From Goleter apudmare HA4340-LM2 (GTDB lineage: Bacteria > Cyanobacteriota > Cyanobacteriia > Cyanobacteriales > Nostocaceae): a stretch of 64,000 nt of DNA. The DNA lies in NCBI GenBank assembly GCA_019359495.1, contig JAHHHF010000092.1, forward strand, positions 40,542-104,541, written 5' to 3'. The position numbers were made by a program, and so were the translations under genes. Below, one piece after another: positions 18,912 to 30,400 of the stretch; position 1 is the first letter of the stretch; every line of letters starts with the position of its first letter. The notes below the pieces were generated by a model, which did not search any database, was not told the DNA's origin, and was given only the letters and a program-made list of their open reading frames with translations.

Positions 18912-19254
18912 AATCTGGTGAGCAGCTTGCGGAATGCGACCCTACGGTTGGGAAGTTAAGACTATCAGCCAAAGAGCGATCGCCTTAAATCTGAGGGTGG
19001 TGTGGATTTCTTATTATCCCTTGTCTCTAGGTGTATGGCTAGATGATTCTTGATTACCCATACCAGCCTTAGAGAATTGTTCCAATCTTTACTATTAATT
19101 GGGTTTACTTTGAGCTAAGTTCAAACTTTTTCTGATAAACCTTAAGAAGGACAAATAATCATTCAACAGCAGCAATAATACTGCAAATAAATTGAGTAGA
19201 TTATTAGTAATTAAGCCTTTGACTACACAAAATTAATAAGTTAGGAGATTAAAT
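18912..19254. promoter_or_regulatory. Divergent upstream region
   Basis: This 343-base gap lies between the divergent phosphorylase-kinase-like gene and a small plus-strand gene, so both promoters should be inside. A HIP1-like octamer lies near 18977. The right part is AT-rich. No definite promoter elements were identified apart from the ribosome site AGGAG at 19244-19248. Confidence 0.4.
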
Positions 19255-19389
19255 ATGTCTCTGCGTTACAACCAAAATCATGCTCCCTTAGTCAAACTAG
19301 TTTATTCCCAAATTAAAGTGAATGGGAAAACAGAGCTAATACCATTAGAGTTATATGCTGATGGTTCGCTCAAGCGTTCTGTTGGATGA
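19255..19389 (+). CDS. Small hypothetical protein (44 residues)
   Basis: ATG at 19255, TGA at 19387, preceded by a clear AGGAG seven bases upstream. The product is soluble, with LVKLVYSQIKVNGKTELIP in the middle and LELYADGSLKRSVG at the end, consistent with a small beta-sheet peptide. I do not recognise a named family. The good ribosome site, sensible composition and isolated position with its own upstream region are the reasons to annotate it. It could instead be the remnant of a longer gene. Confidence 0.6.
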   Translation: MSLRYNQNHAPLVKLVYSQIKVNGKTELIPLELYADGSLKRSVG

Positions 19390-19476
19390 ATATTAAGTAG
19401 GTCGGTGCAATTAAAGATAACTAGCGAAGTCTGTCATTAGTCATTGGTAACGTTAATCAACATTTTAAACCTTTGT

Positions 19477-19500
19477 AGGGGCGAATGGTTGTTCGCCCCT
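19477..19500. repeat. GC-rich perfect hairpin (AGGGGCGAA type)
   Basis: AGGGGCGAA at 19477-19485 pairs with 19492-19500 around a six-base loop. This palindrome type is common between cyanobacterial genes. It lies nine bases from the stop of the SPFH gene and might help end that transcript, but no T-run follows. Confidence 0.6.
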
Positions 19501-19508
19501 GCTGCCCT

Positions 19509-20489
19509 CTAGCCTCGGTTGTTATTCACTCCTGGCATCTCATGACCATCAGAGACGATGGATTTGATGCCCTCAAAGGTAGCTGGAATTGAGCGCGGAT
19601 CGATAAACATGACTTTACTGCTATCGCTTTTACCAATGGTCGCACCCATATCGAGATAACCCAAAGCAAACAGCACTTCTACTGCTTTGTAAGCATCAGC
19701 ATTAGACTTAATTTTTTGAGCGATGATTTCCGTTGATTCTGCGATCGCTTGTGCTCTGAGAACCTGTTGTTGGCGTTCGGCTTGTGCGCGTAGCACGATC
19801 GCTTTTTGTTCCGCTTCCGCCTGTAAAATTACCGCCTTTTGACTGGCTTCAGCGTTGAGAATTTGGGCATCTGCCTTACCTCTAGCACTATTCACAGCAG
19901 ATTCGCGATCGCCCTCAGAAGTCAAAATTGACGCCCGTTTGCGTCGTTCTGCGGACATTTGTAATTCCATTGATTCCTGCACCGCCTTGGAGGGGACAAT
20001 ATCGCGCAGTTCTACCCGCGTCACTTTTACACCCCAAGGGTCAGTAGCAATATCCAAATCTCGTAACAGAATTTCGTTAATTTGAGTACGGGCTGTAAAT
20101 GTCTCATCCAACTCCAATTGCCCCATTTCTGCACGAATTTGAGTTAGCACCAAATTTACCATCGCCGACTGAAGATTTTCTACTTTGTAATAAGCTTTCT
20201 CCAAATCAACAATCCGCCAATAAACCACCGCATCCACACTGATGGAAACGTTATCACGAGTGATACATTGCTGCGGTGGAATATCTAAGACTTTTTCCCG
20301 GATAGTTTGTTTATACACAAGATTATCCAGGAAAGGATTAACAAAGCTCAATCCTGGCCCTAGTTTACGTTTGTAACTCCCCAAGCGTTCAACTAGGGCT
20401 TCATCACCCTGGTTAATCACTCTCACCGACTTTACCAAAACAGAACCACCACCTAGTGTTAAAGCCAACAACAAAAATAATTCATTCAT
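19509..20489 (-). CDS. SPFH/Band 7 protein (stomatin/paraslipin type)
   Basis: Membrane-anchored scaffold protein of 326 residues. A short N-terminal hydrophobic segment (residues 1-20) is followed by the SPFH domain, with [22 protein letters not shown] near residue 45 and [21 protein letters not shown] near residue 77. An Ala/Glu/Gln-rich coiled coil (residues about 195-260, with repeated [15 protein letters not shown] units) promotes oligomers. Its C-terminus is Gly/Asn-rich. The NfeD-like gene lies 70 bases upstream on the same strand, the classic SPFH-NfeD pairing, so the two probably form one membrane complex that organises lipids or protects proteins. Confidence 0.93.
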   Translation of the reverse strand: MNELFLLLALTLGGGSVLVKSVRVINQGDEALVERLGSYKRKLGPGLSFVNPFLDNLVYKQTIREKVLDIPPQQCITRDNVSISVDAVVYWRIVDLEKAYYKVENLQSAMVNLVLTQIRAEMGQLELDETFTARTQINEILLRDLDIATDPWGVKVTRVELRDIVPSKAVQESMELQMSAERRKRASILTSEGDRESAVNSARGKADAQILNAEASQKAVILQAEAEQKAIVLRAQAERQQQVLRAQAIAESTEIIAQKIKSNADAYKAVEVLFALGYLDMGATIGKSDSSKVMFIDPRSIPATFEGIKSIVSDGHEMPGVNNNRG

Positions 20490-20559
20490 TATTTTGATTC
20501 TCCTGAATTTTGAGTATTCATAATTAATACATGAGGCTGTAAGAAGGCATCACCCTTAA

Positions 20560-20991
20560 TTAATGCAACAGGTTGTCTGGCATCACAATCAAGGTAGTGC
20601 CTTCTCTGCGAACTACATAAACTCTTTGATCGGGTACGAGGCTCAGTTTTTCATCATCACATCTCGCCTGCCAAGAATTCCCCTCGTATAACACCCGTCC
20701 TGTTTTACCCGCAGGAATCTCTGTTAAAGTTTCAGCTATCACTGCATCCTGAATTTTCGATTTACGCCGTGGTGGTTGCAGAAATCGTCTTGCAACTACC
20801 ACTAGCACTGTGGAAAGCAAGAGCCAAACCACAACTTGCAGCCATAAATTACCTAAACCTAATCGAGACAACAGCGCTACAACAAAAGCGCTAATCCCCA
20901 TCATGAACTCAACAAAAGCCGATGGTAAGAACAGTTCCATTAAACACAAAACTGCTCCTGCTATTAGCCAGATGACGGTATAACTCGGCAT
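20560..20991 (-). CDS. NfeD-family membrane protein
   Basis: A 143-residue partner of the SPFH protein encoded next to it. Three hydrophobic segments lie at residues about 5-23, 27-47 and 50-68, followed by a soluble OB-fold-like domain from about residue 85 to the end. The motif ETLTEIPAGKTGRVLYEGNSWQARC is the typical start of the NfeD OB domain. This is the short NfeD form without the serine protease (ClpP-like) region. It is first in the likely two-gene operon. Confidence 0.9.
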   Translation of the reverse strand: MPSYTVIWLIAGAVLCLMELFLPSAFVEFMMGISAFVVALLSRLGLGNLWLQVVVWLLLSTVLVVVARRFLQPPRRKSKIQDAVIAETLTEIPAGKTGRVLYEGNSWQARCDDEKLSLVPDQRVYVVRREGTTLIVMPDNLLH

Positions 20992-21306
20992 AGCACTATC
21001 CTAGACACTAAAATGCATGTCCACGCGTTTCTAATACTAGATACATCTCGACTCTATCTGTTTACACAAAGTGAAACAATGTTATTTTCAGCATTAATAT
21101 TTGATTAATTTCCGTAACAAGATGTAGCCAGGGGTACACAAACCCAGTTTATTCTAGCCCTCAAGTCTTTGCCTGCTATATTTAATCGAAATTCACAAGT
21201 AAAAAAGAAACAGGCAACAGGGAACAGTGTAGACACGTAGCGCTTACCCAATGCCCAATGCCCAATACTTCGACTACGCTCAGTACAAGTGCCCCATGCC
21301 CCTATT
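20992..21306. promoter_or_regulatory. Divergent intergenic region with short repeats
   Basis: About 315 bases lie between nfeD (minus) and the PP2C gene (plus). The last 60 bases consist of CAATGCCCAATGCCCAATA-like repeats and a CGACTACGCTCAGTAC repeat also found elsewhere in the window. Promoters of both genes should be to their left. Confidence 0.4.
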
Positions 21307-23229
21307 ATGATTTCTACTCAACAGATAATTTATTGCGTAAATCCAGACTGTACTCACCCCATCAATCCTTTGGGGAATCGTGTTTGTGACAATTGTCAAA
21401 CGCCCTTAGTCCACCGCTATCTCTGGGCGACTGGCTCCCTAGCAGCACAAATTCTCCCAGGCACAAATGTTGCCAACAGATACGAGGTAATTACTGAGCA
21501 AATATGGCTGGATACTCAACCGGGACAGCCGCCTGACGTACCTGAAGAATTACCAGCAGTGGTGATTCCGTACCTCAGGCTATATCAAGAGCAGTTGCAT
21601 ATTCCTCAACCCTATGGCTTGACCCGCTTCCCAGAGTTAGGCGCAGATGATATTTTATTGCTAGAAAACGTGCCTATAGATCCGGCTGGACGCATTTACC
21701 CACTACTCACCGATGGGTGGATTCAAGCATCAGCCGTGCGCCAAGTTTACTGGCTGTGGCAAATTCTGCAACTGTGGTCGCCGTTATCGGAATTGGGAGT
21801 TGCTTACAGTCTGCTGATTCCCGAAAACCTGCGATTCCAAGGTTGGTGTGTACGCTTATTGGCACTGCACCCGACACCAGAAACCGTACAACTGAGTTTG
21901 CGAGATTTAGGAGAATTTTGGCAGCCTTGGGTAACATCTGCAAAAATAGCAGTGGCTTCTCAGTTGCAGAACATAGTTCAGCAGATGTGTACTGCTGAGG
22001 TAGAGTTTGCAGAAATTAGTAAGCAACTCAATGCTTTACTTTTATCATCTGCGGCAGAATTACCCCTCAACCTAGAAGTAGCAGGAGCCACAGATCCTGG
22101 ACGAGAACTGACACAAAACGAAGACACATGCTACCCCAATGGTTATATTGACCAAGATGATCCCCTAATGTCCCACTTGTCGATTGTTTGTGATGGTATT
22201 GGTGGACACCAAGGCGGTGAAGTTGCCAGCCAATTGGCAGTACAGTCTTTAAAGTTACAAATCCGTGCCCTACTAACAGAGGTAGCACAACAGACTGAAC
22301 TCATACCACCAAACTTGTTAGAGGAGCAACTGGAGGCTAGCTTGCGGGTGGTAAATAATGTGATCAGTGCCCGTAACGACGAACAAAAACGCCAAGGTAG
22401 AGAACGCATGGCGACAACCCTGGTGATGGCGTTACAAGTGCCGCAAAAGTTGGAGACAAGTTCGGGGAAAGAATTAGAAAATGCCCACGAACTTTATTTA
22501 GCCAATGTTGGTGATAGTCGTGCTTATTGGATTACTCGTAACTATTGCCAACGACTCACAGTCGATGATGATGTCGCCATGCGAGAAGTCCGCTTTGCTC
22601 GCAGTTTATATCGTCAAGCACTCACTAGAGCAGATGCCAATGCCCTTACCCAAGCATTAGGGACAAAAGATGCCGCAGGCTTGCGTCTTTTGATTAGGCG
22701 CTTCATTTTAGAAGAAGACGGCGTATTACTACTGTGTTCCGATGGTTTAAGTGACAATAACTGGGTGGAACAATCCTGGCAAGATTACGCCATCCCCGTG
22801 TTAACAGGTAAGCTGGCTTTAGAAGACGCTGTCCGCGACTGGATTAACCTCGCCAACCAAAAAAATGGTCATGATAATGTGTCGCTGGTGATGACTCTTT
22901 GCACCGTCTCCCGCGAATATTTGGTATCGATGACTCATTTGCAACTACCTGTAGAGATTGTCGAGTCAGAAGCAGAACAAGACTTCGCCTTCACAGACAG
23001 TTCCCAAGCACTGCTAGATTTAGATATCACAGCCGAAGAAGCCATAAGTCCAGTCGAAAGACCAAATCCGGGTAAGCGATTGTCCCTAGTGGGAGGATTA
23101 TTAGTATTGCTTTTAGGAAGTGCAGGTTTAGGATTATTTGCTTGGTCACAACTTAATCCCCCAGGATTTCAGCAGATGTGCCGACAACTACCCCAAGGAG
23201 TGCAGCAGTTGTGTCCACCAGGTAATTAG
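21307..23229 (+). CDS. PP2C-family Ser/Thr phosphatase with N-terminal zinc ribbon and C-terminal membrane helix
   Basis: Metal-dependent protein phosphatase. A zinc ribbon comes first, with Cys10, Cys15, Cys27 and Cys30. Then follow about 220 residues without a recognised fold, then the PP2C domain (about residues 260-545). Its metal-site motifs are all present: QNEDTCYPNG, SIVCDGIGGHQGG, ANVGDSRAYW, LCSDGLSDNNW and GHDNVSLVMT. A hydrophobic helix near residues 595-615 with a short Cys-containing tail would anchor it in a membrane. The frame is open from a GTG at 21289, but the repeat region covers that start, so I chose the ATG at 21307. The zinc ribbon with the unknown linker resembles phosphatases that partner Ser/Thr kinases; no kinase is adjacent. 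Confidence 0.9.
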   Translation: MISTQQIIYCVNPDCTHPINPLGNRVCDNCQTPLVHRYLWATGSLAAQILPGTNVANRYEVITEQIWLDTQPGQPPDVPEELPAVVIPYLRLYQEQLHIPQPYGLTRFPELGADDILLLENVPIDPAGRIYPLLTDGWIQASAVRQVYWLWQILQLWSPLSELGVAYSLLIPENLRFQGWCVRLLALHPTPETVQLSLRDLGEFWQPWVTSAKIAVASQLQNIVQQMCTAEVEFAEISKQLNALLLSSAAELPLNLEVAGATDPGRELTQNEDTCYPNGYIDQDDPLMSHLSIVCDGIGGHQGGEVASQLAVQSLKLQIRALLTEVAQQTELIPPNLLEEQLEASLRVVNNVISARNDEQKRQGRERMATTLVMALQVPQKLETSSGKELENAHELYLANVGDSRAYWITRNYCQRLTVDDDVAMREVRFARSLYRQALTRADANALTQALGTKDAAGLRLLIRRFILEEDGVLLLCSDGLSDNNWVEQSWQDYAIPVLTGKLALEDAVRDWINLANQKNGHDNVSLVMTLCTVSREYLVSMTHLQLPVEIVESEAEQDFAFTDSSQALLDLDITAEEAISPVERPNPGKRLSLVGGLLVLLLGSAGLGLFAWSQLNPPGFQQMCRQLPQGVQQLCPPGN

Positions 23230-23746
23230 TTGTTGGGCATGGGGCACGAATCAATTCAAAATTTGGACTCTTGCCCCTTGACCCTTGACAAATAACCTAT
23301 TCCCTTATTGTCTACCTCCGTATTTCAGAATAAACGTCTATTTGTTGTAGAATGAAAGTTGTAGTTAAAGTGTACAGTCACAGTAAAGCGGGTTTTTCCT
23401 TGATATAGGACATTTCCAGAGCTTTCTGGGGAATTCTTTGTGATAACAAACTTATGGAAAAAGTTTGTTTAACTCCGGCAAGATTATAAGTCAATTGAAA
23501 ACCATAATATTTAGACTTCTTGCCAAGGGACTAAGTGACTTCGATGTTGCTGACTCATCACTGTCAGAGCCTGCATGGACAGGCTTTGTTTGTGTAGACA
23601 ATCCATAGGCATTCAGCAGCCGTTTGTACTGATGATGATGTGAAGCGTGACTGTTGCCAGCAGTCTATTTTTCAAACCAGAAAGTTCAGGGAGGCATGGC
23701 TGTGGAGATACTTGTAGACAAGGAAAAGCTAGGTGTAAATGTTGTT
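23230..23746. promoter_or_regulatory. Upstream region of ftrV
   Basis: The gap between the PP2C gene and ftrV is 517 bases with the chosen ftrV start. The left 60 bases hold degenerate GGGCATGGGGCA-like repeats. The sequence TGTAGTTAAAGTGTACA at 23357-23373 is a near-palindrome, but its spacer is nine bases, one longer than a standard NtcA site, so I do not call it. No other gene was seen. Confidence 0.35.
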
Positions 23747-23968
23747 ATGAAAGTTGGCGATCGCGTCCGCATTAAAGATTCGGTAGTAGTCTACCATCAT
23801 CCTGAGCATCGCAGTCAGCCCTTTGACCTCAAAGGCTCTGAAGGCGAAATTGAGGCTATTGTCACCAAATGGCACGATAGACCGGTGAGCGCTAATCTGC
23901 CGATTTTAGTGAAATTTAGTAAAAAATTTAAAGCCCATTTACGTGAAAATGAATTAGAACTGATCTAA
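23747..23968 (+). CDS. ftrV: Ferredoxin-thioredoxin reductase, variable chain
   Basis: Small SH3-like beta-barrel subunit that packs against the catalytic FTR chain, which passes electrons from ferredoxin to thioredoxin in the light. The block KVGDRVRIKDSVVVYHHPEH and the following FDLKGSEGEIEAIV are typical, as is SANLPILVKFSKKFKAHL. With the ATG at 23747 the product is 73 residues, the usual length. An earlier ATG at 23696 would add 17 residues; its GGAGG is only one base away, which is poor spacing, so I prefer the short form. The catalytic chain is not in the window. The stop overlaps the stop of the convergent gene by four bases. Confidence 0.88.
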   Translation: MKVGDRVRIKDSVVVYHHPEHRSQPFDLKGSEGEIEAIVTKWHDRPVSANLPILVKFSKKFKAHLRENELELI

Positions 23969-24195
23969 TTTCTAGGAGAGCGGCGAAACCACTGCAAAAT
24001 ATTCAGTTCGCCGCGCATTTTTTCTAAATCTCGACGGTTACTTTCTGCTGTGGCAGCATACCATTCACAATGAAGCTTAAATTCTGATCGCGTCCGAACT
24101 TCTTGGTAGAACTGGTGAGTTGTTTGGTGAGCAGCAAAGGTTTCCTCAACTTGAGGTGGAGTTACAGGAATAATATAGGGCAGATTTTTAGACAT
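23965..24195 (-). CDS. Conserved hypothetical protein (76 residues)
   Basis: A small, soluble, charged protein with a Tyr/Pro-rich start (LPYIIPVTPPQVEETFAAH) and a helical second half (AESNRRDLEKMRGELNILQWFRR). I recognise the pattern as a small conserved cyanobacterial protein but cannot name a function. Its stop overlaps that of ftrV on the other strand by four bases, which is a tight convergent arrangement. The ATG at 24193-24195 leaves about 160 bases to the next gene. Confidence 0.65.
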   Translation of the reverse strand: MSKNLPYIIPVTPPQVEETFAAHQTTHQFYQEVRTRSEFKLHCEWYAATAESNRRDLEKMRGELNILQWFRRSPRN

Positions 24196-24355
24196 ACTAT
24201 CTGTGAATGGCGTGCGCGATGTCCTAAGAAGTTTAAAATTTAAGTTTTATTCACTATTGAAATTATAGCTATCGCAGCCCTCTTTGATTTTTGAAATTAT
24301 TTGGATAGGGAATGGGGGAATCAGCACTCACACTCAGCACTAATAAAGTACTTTC

Positions 24356-25147
24356 TCACAGCCAACCGCGTAAGCCATAGATAAAAAGACCGACGTACTC
24401 TTTTAAAGCGCCAGTGAACTTATGCAAATTATCGGTATCAGGTAACAGATTCAGGATAGCAGCTTTAGGAGAACTGCCCAGTTCTTGTACTTCCTGCCGA
24501 CTGATGAGAAAATCAGTAGGTGCTGCAATGGCGTCAATGCCTTGGCGCTGGAAAATTTTGAGCGATCGCGGCATGTGTATTGCTGAAGTCACCAATAATA
24601 CTTTATCAATATTGCGAGCTTGGAGAATTTTACGTACATTTACGGCATTTTGATAAGTATTGAGAGAATCTGGCTCTTGGACAATTGCTTCTAGCGGTAT
24701 ACCAATTGACGTGAGAATCTCTGCCATATCTGACGCTTCTGATGCACCACCACCACGCCAATCAACACGCCCACCACTGAGAATAATGATTGGTGCTTTC
24801 TTTTGGCGATATAATTGGGCGGCATAAATCACGCGATCGCCTTGTTCACTTAAATCAACACCAGGACGTGGGGGTATACCTGATTTCGTAGCACCACCCA
24901 ACACCACAATCGCTTCTGCATTCGGTATTTGTGTCTGGGGAATATTTTGCCATTCTAGCGATCGGACTAGTGATTGCGAAACCCAAGCATTACTACAAAA
25001 GAGTAACACTACTAATGCAAAGGCGATCGCTCCTGCTGCTAGGCGCGGTCGTTTCCGCAACGTCACCAATGCTACCACCAAACTGATACAGGTCAGTCCC
25101 AAGGGATAAAAAAATAGCGGTAGCAACTTAGACAAATATAAAAACAT
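24356..25147 (-). CDS. YdcF-family (DUF218, ElyC/SanA-like) membrane protein
   Basis: A 263-residue protein with two N-terminal membrane helices (about residues 4-30 and 35-57), then the DUF218 domain. The core motifs are AEAIVVLGGATKSG near residue 78, DRVIYAAQLYRQ, IILSGGRVDW and EPDSLNTYQNAVNVRKIL. Family members are linked to envelope polysaccharide metabolism in E. coli (ElyC, SanA) but their reaction is not established. A longer frame reaches 25183, but I chose the ATG at 25145-25147 because the first helix begins there. It is followed upstream by a hypothetical membrane protein gene on the same strand. Confidence 0.85.
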   Translation of the reverse strand: MFLYLSKLLPLFFYPLGLTCISLVVALVTLRKRPRLAAGAIAFALVVLLFCSNAWVSQSLVRSLEWQNIPQTQIPNAEAIVVLGGATKSGIPPRPGVDLSEQGDRVIYAAQLYRQKKAPIIILSGGRVDWRGGGASEASDMAEILTSIGIPLEAIVQEPDSLNTYQNAVNVRKILQARNIDKVLLVTSAIHMPRSLKIFQRQGIDAIAAPTDFLISRQEVQELGSSPKAAILNLLPDTDNLHKFTGALKEYVGLFIYGLRGWL

Positions 25148-25241
25148 AATAATTAATGGGTATCGAGTATGGGGTATGGGCAAAAATTTTTAGCAATTAC
25201 TAACTACCAATTACCCATCCCCTGTTCCCCAAGTCCTCATA

Positions 25242-25745
25242 TTACTTTTGCCAAAACTTGAAATTGATACTCCCAGGTGTGCGACGGAAACGGCGGGTAG
25301 TTTTTCTTCTTTGCTGTCTAGTGCTTCTTTCACTAGGCTGTTCAGCTTCCATTTCTTCTGTGGTTTCTGCTGGTAGCTGAGTTCTAGTTTCTTCCTTACT
25401 TCCCCACCAAGCAACAATCCAGCCTCCACCCAAAGCGGCTATTCCCCCCAGCAAGATGCTGATAAATGCTGGATATCCCAAAAACGAAAAGCCAAGCAAG
25501 AAAAACAACCAATATTTCAGCCCCGCATCAATACCATCCGAGGAAGCAACAGATTGAGGCTTAGGGCTATTTTTGCTGGCGCTGGTAATCCAGCTCAAGG
25601 TAAAACCGCCCATAATACCTAAAAAGATGCTCAGGGCTAGTGAAGTCCCCGTCATTGACAATATGAGGATTAAAAATGCCCCAAATATCAATTGAGACAG
25701 AAAATCTGGAGGAAGATTGAGAAAGTCGTTATTTTTTGGTGCCAT
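25242..25745 (-). CDS. Hypothetical membrane protein with basic tail
   Basis: A 167-residue protein with about four hydrophobic stretches (residues 18-35, 35-55, 77-95 and 95-118), a Ser/Pro linker and a very basic C-terminus (RQQRRKTTRRFRRTPG) that should be cytoplasmic or bind nucleic acid or lipid head groups. I do not recognise a family. It starts 24 bases downstream of the kinase-AAA fusion gene on the same strand, so they are probably co-transcribed. Confidence 0.7.
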   Translation of the reverse strand: MAPKNNDFLNLPPDFLSQLIFGAFLILILSMTGTSLALSIFLGIMGGFTLSWITSASKNSPKPQSVASSDGIDAGLKYWLFFLLGFSFLGYPAFISILLGGIAALGGGWIVAWWGSKEETRTQLPAETTEEMEAEQPSERSTRQQRRKTTRRFRRTPGSINFKFWQK

Positions 25746-25769
25746 AAGGTAAAGCAGGCTATTGGAGAA

Positions 25770-27308
25770 TTATTTTATTTCTACTAATTGTGTCTGTAGC
25801 GGTTGAGTTGTATCCAAAATCTTCACATAAGGTTTTTCAGCTTCAGTAAAAGGTTCTGCTTGCTGGAGTTGCGAAGCCAATAAATCGGCAGTAGCATCGG
25901 CAATATCACCAGTGCGCTTCACCAAACGCTCTTGCAAAACTGCCAGAGGCGCTGTACAGGCAACAATTTTTAAGGGAATTTGGGACTTTTCGGCTTGGTT
26001 AACAACTTCTTGCCGCAATTGCTGTCTATCATACTTAGCATCTAAAATCACACAAAAACCTTGATTAGCTAGTATAGTACCCAATGCCAGCAATCGGGCA
26101 TAAGTTTTCTCAGTCATTTCGGGTGTATACACATCATCCCCACCACGTTCTAACAAGGGGATTCCCGCCAAATGTTTCCGCACTGCATCTGAGCGAATTT
26201 GTATTGCTCCTAGGTGACGTGCTAAATATCGAGCTGTTGTACTTTTACCAGAACCCGATACACCTGACATCAAAATTAACTGTCCCGGCTTGGGCTGAGT
26301 ATACTCCCAAGCTAACTTGTAATATTCTGCGGCTGTTTTAGTCGCTTCTGCTTTGACTGCTAGCGGTACACCAGGATCATCTAACAAAAACGAAGTTACC
26401 TTAGCTCTGACATAAGCTTGACGGCTTAAATATAAAGGTAGTACCTGTAAACCTTCCCAATCTCCAGTTTGCTCTACATAAGTATTCAAAAATGCATTAC
26501 CCAAGTCTTGGCGTCCTCGCGCTTCTATATCCATGACCGTGAAAGCCACATCATACATGACATCAACGAAACGAAACGGCTCATTGAACTCAATACAATC
26601 GAACAGTAGGATTTTATCGTTCCACAGAGCAATATTTCTCAGGTGCAAATCGCCGTGACATTCACGAATGTAGTTATTCTTAATGCGGCTAGACAATAGT
26701 TCTTGCCGTTCTGCAAAAAAGTTATCAGTATATTGCTTTGTTTCGTTAAACTGGGACTGTGTTTGGGGCCCACCAATGTATTTCGCAGTTTGCTGGTAAT
26801 TCTCGTCAAACGCAGCTTTAACTTGTGGAACTTCGCCAAAACCCCGAATGTAATCATTAGTCTCTGTTTTGGCGTGGTATTGAGCCACTATCAATCCCAA
26901 CTCCTCTAGGTGCGCTTCATTTAACTTACCATCGGCAAATAGAGAGCTAAATAGGGCTTCTTGGGGAAACTGACGCATTTTCAGCGCGTATTCTACAGCT
27001 TCTCCTGTTCCCCCCAACTGGTATTTTTCCCCCAGCAGAGTCACAGGTAACACTTCCAAATACAATTCAGCTGCACCTCGTTGATTCAAGCGCAACTCTT
27101 CTTGAGAAAAATGCTGTCGCTTCTCTAAAGAAGAGAAGTCTAAAAAGCCAAAATTCACTGGCTTTTTTAGCTTATAGGCATAATCCCCAGTTAACAGCAC
27201 GTAAGAAATGTGAGTCTGAATTAGTTGAATTGGTTCTGTTACGGCATGGGGATAAAATCCAGGCTGTAACATTTGCTGAATTAGCGTTGGAATGGTTGTT
27301 TCTGTCAT
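25770..27308 (-). CDS. Aminoglycoside-phosphotransferase-like kinase fused to an AAA P-loop kinase
   Basis: A 512-residue two-domain protein. Residues about 1-330 are an APH-like kinase: CHGDLHLRNIALWNDKILLFDCIEF supplies the catalytic HGDxHxxN and the metal-binding Asp, and VNFGFLDFS lies near the start. Residues about 335-512 are a P-loop domain with Walker A GVSGSGKST (near 345) and the LARHLGAIQIRSD motif of AAA_33 or zeta-toxin-like small-molecule kinases. The fusion occurs widely in bacteria with no settled substrate. It is the first gene of a possible operon with the membrane protein downstream. Confidence 0.85.
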   Translation of the reverse strand: MTETTIPTLIQQMLQPGFYPHAVTEPIQLIQTHISYVLLTGDYAYKLKKPVNFGFLDFSSLEKRQHFSQEELRLNQRGAAELYLEVLPVTLLGEKYQLGGTGEAVEYALKMRQFPQEALFSSLFADGKLNEAHLEELGLIVAQYHAKTETNDYIRGFGEVPQVKAAFDENYQQTAKYIGGPQTQSQFNETKQYTDNFFAERQELLSSRIKNNYIRECHGDLHLRNIALWNDKILLFDCIEFNEPFRFVDVMYDVAFTVMDIEARGRQDLGNAFLNTYVEQTGDWEGLQVLPLYLSRQAYVRAKVTSFLLDDPGVPLAVKAEATKTAAEYYKLAWEYTQPKPGQLILMSGVSGSGKSTTARYLARHLGAIQIRSDAVRKHLAGIPLLERGGDDVYTPEMTEKTYARLLALGTILANQGFCVILDAKYDRQQLRQEVVNQAEKSQIPLKIVACTAPLAVLQERLVKRTGDIADATADLLASQLQQAEPFTEAEKPYVKILDTTQPLQTQLVEIK

Positions 27309-27473
27309 ATTGATTGGCTACTGGTCAAGAGTCAAGGGTTAGAAGAGACGCGATTAATCGCGTACAAGGTCAGGAGTCAAGGGTTGTTATCCCCATGTCC
27401 AATGCCCAATACCCAACAGATTATACAAGTGTTTTAGCAGACAGGATATTGAGTATTGACGCTGATAGCTTAA

Positions 27474-27497
27474 CAAAAAACCAGGGCTTAACCCTGG
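27474..27497 (-). terminator. Rho-independent terminator after rplY
   Basis: On the minus strand CCAGGG (27492-27497) pairs with 27481-27486 around a five-base loop and is followed by a T-run (27475-27480). It lies 60 bases past the L25 stop. Confidence 0.8.
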
Positions 27498-27555
27498 CAT
27501 CATTAGTAATTATCAAAAATTTGCAGTGGCGAGAAAGGCAAATTACACGCTTAAA

Positions 27556-27855
27556 TTAACCCTTAGTAAGGGCAAAAAAACTCAGGTGATAAGTTGTACC
27601 TTTGGCTGGATGAGTCTGAACTTCTCGCAGCACAGTTGTACCACTCCACTGAATCTCTGGAATGTTGAGTTCAATCTCTGTCTTGTTGGGAGCAGCATAT
27701 TTGAGCAGGCGCTCAACACTTTTGGCATCAACTACTAGAGAAATTGATTCGGCACCTTTGTGACCGTACAAATTGGCAGGTATAAGACCAGAACGACGCA
27801 AAGCTTTTGGTTTGCTACCTTCTGGACGCTTTTGAGATTCGATTGTGATAGACAT
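27556..27855 (-). CDS. rplY: 50S ribosomal protein L25
   Basis: 5S-rRNA binding protein of the large subunit, in the short cyanobacterial form. [20 protein letters not shown] at the N-terminus and [19 protein letters not shown] are diagnostic. The frame is open back to 27882, but the ATG at 27853-27855 gives 99 residues and begins at the conserved block; the upstream stretch is heptamer-repeat sequence, so I chose the shorter form. It follows purA by 96 bases on the same strand. The spacer is filled with heptamer repeats, which may weaken co-transcription. Confidence 0.93.
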   Translation of the reverse strand: MSITIESQKRPEGSKPKALRRSGLIPANLYGHKGAESISLVVDAKSVERLLKYAAPNKTEIELNIPEIQWSGTTVLREVQTHPAKGTTYHLSFFALTKG

Positions 27856-27876
27856 AAAGGTTGTTAGTTGTTTAGT

Positions 27877-27916
27877 TGTCATTTGTCATTGGTCATTTGT
27901 CATTTGTCATTGACGA
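27877..27916. repeat. TTTGTCA/TTGGTCA heptamer tract
   Basis: Five to six consecutive ATTTGTC/ATTGGTC heptamers between purA and rplY, the clearest short tandem heptamer run in the window. Confidence 0.75.
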
Positions 27917-27951
27917 ATAACTCGTGACTACTTCTAAGTACTCAGGGCGCA

Positions 27952-30400
<2,449 letters not shown>

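Noticed and set aside
23357..23373. Possible NtcA site TGTA...TACA upstream of ftrV
   Set aside because: The spacer is nine bases; NtcA sites need GTA-N8-TAC, and no -10 box sits at the right distance.
27314..27559. Plus-strand open frame beside the rplY terminator
   Set aside because: It crosses repeats and the terminator hairpin and has no ribosome site.
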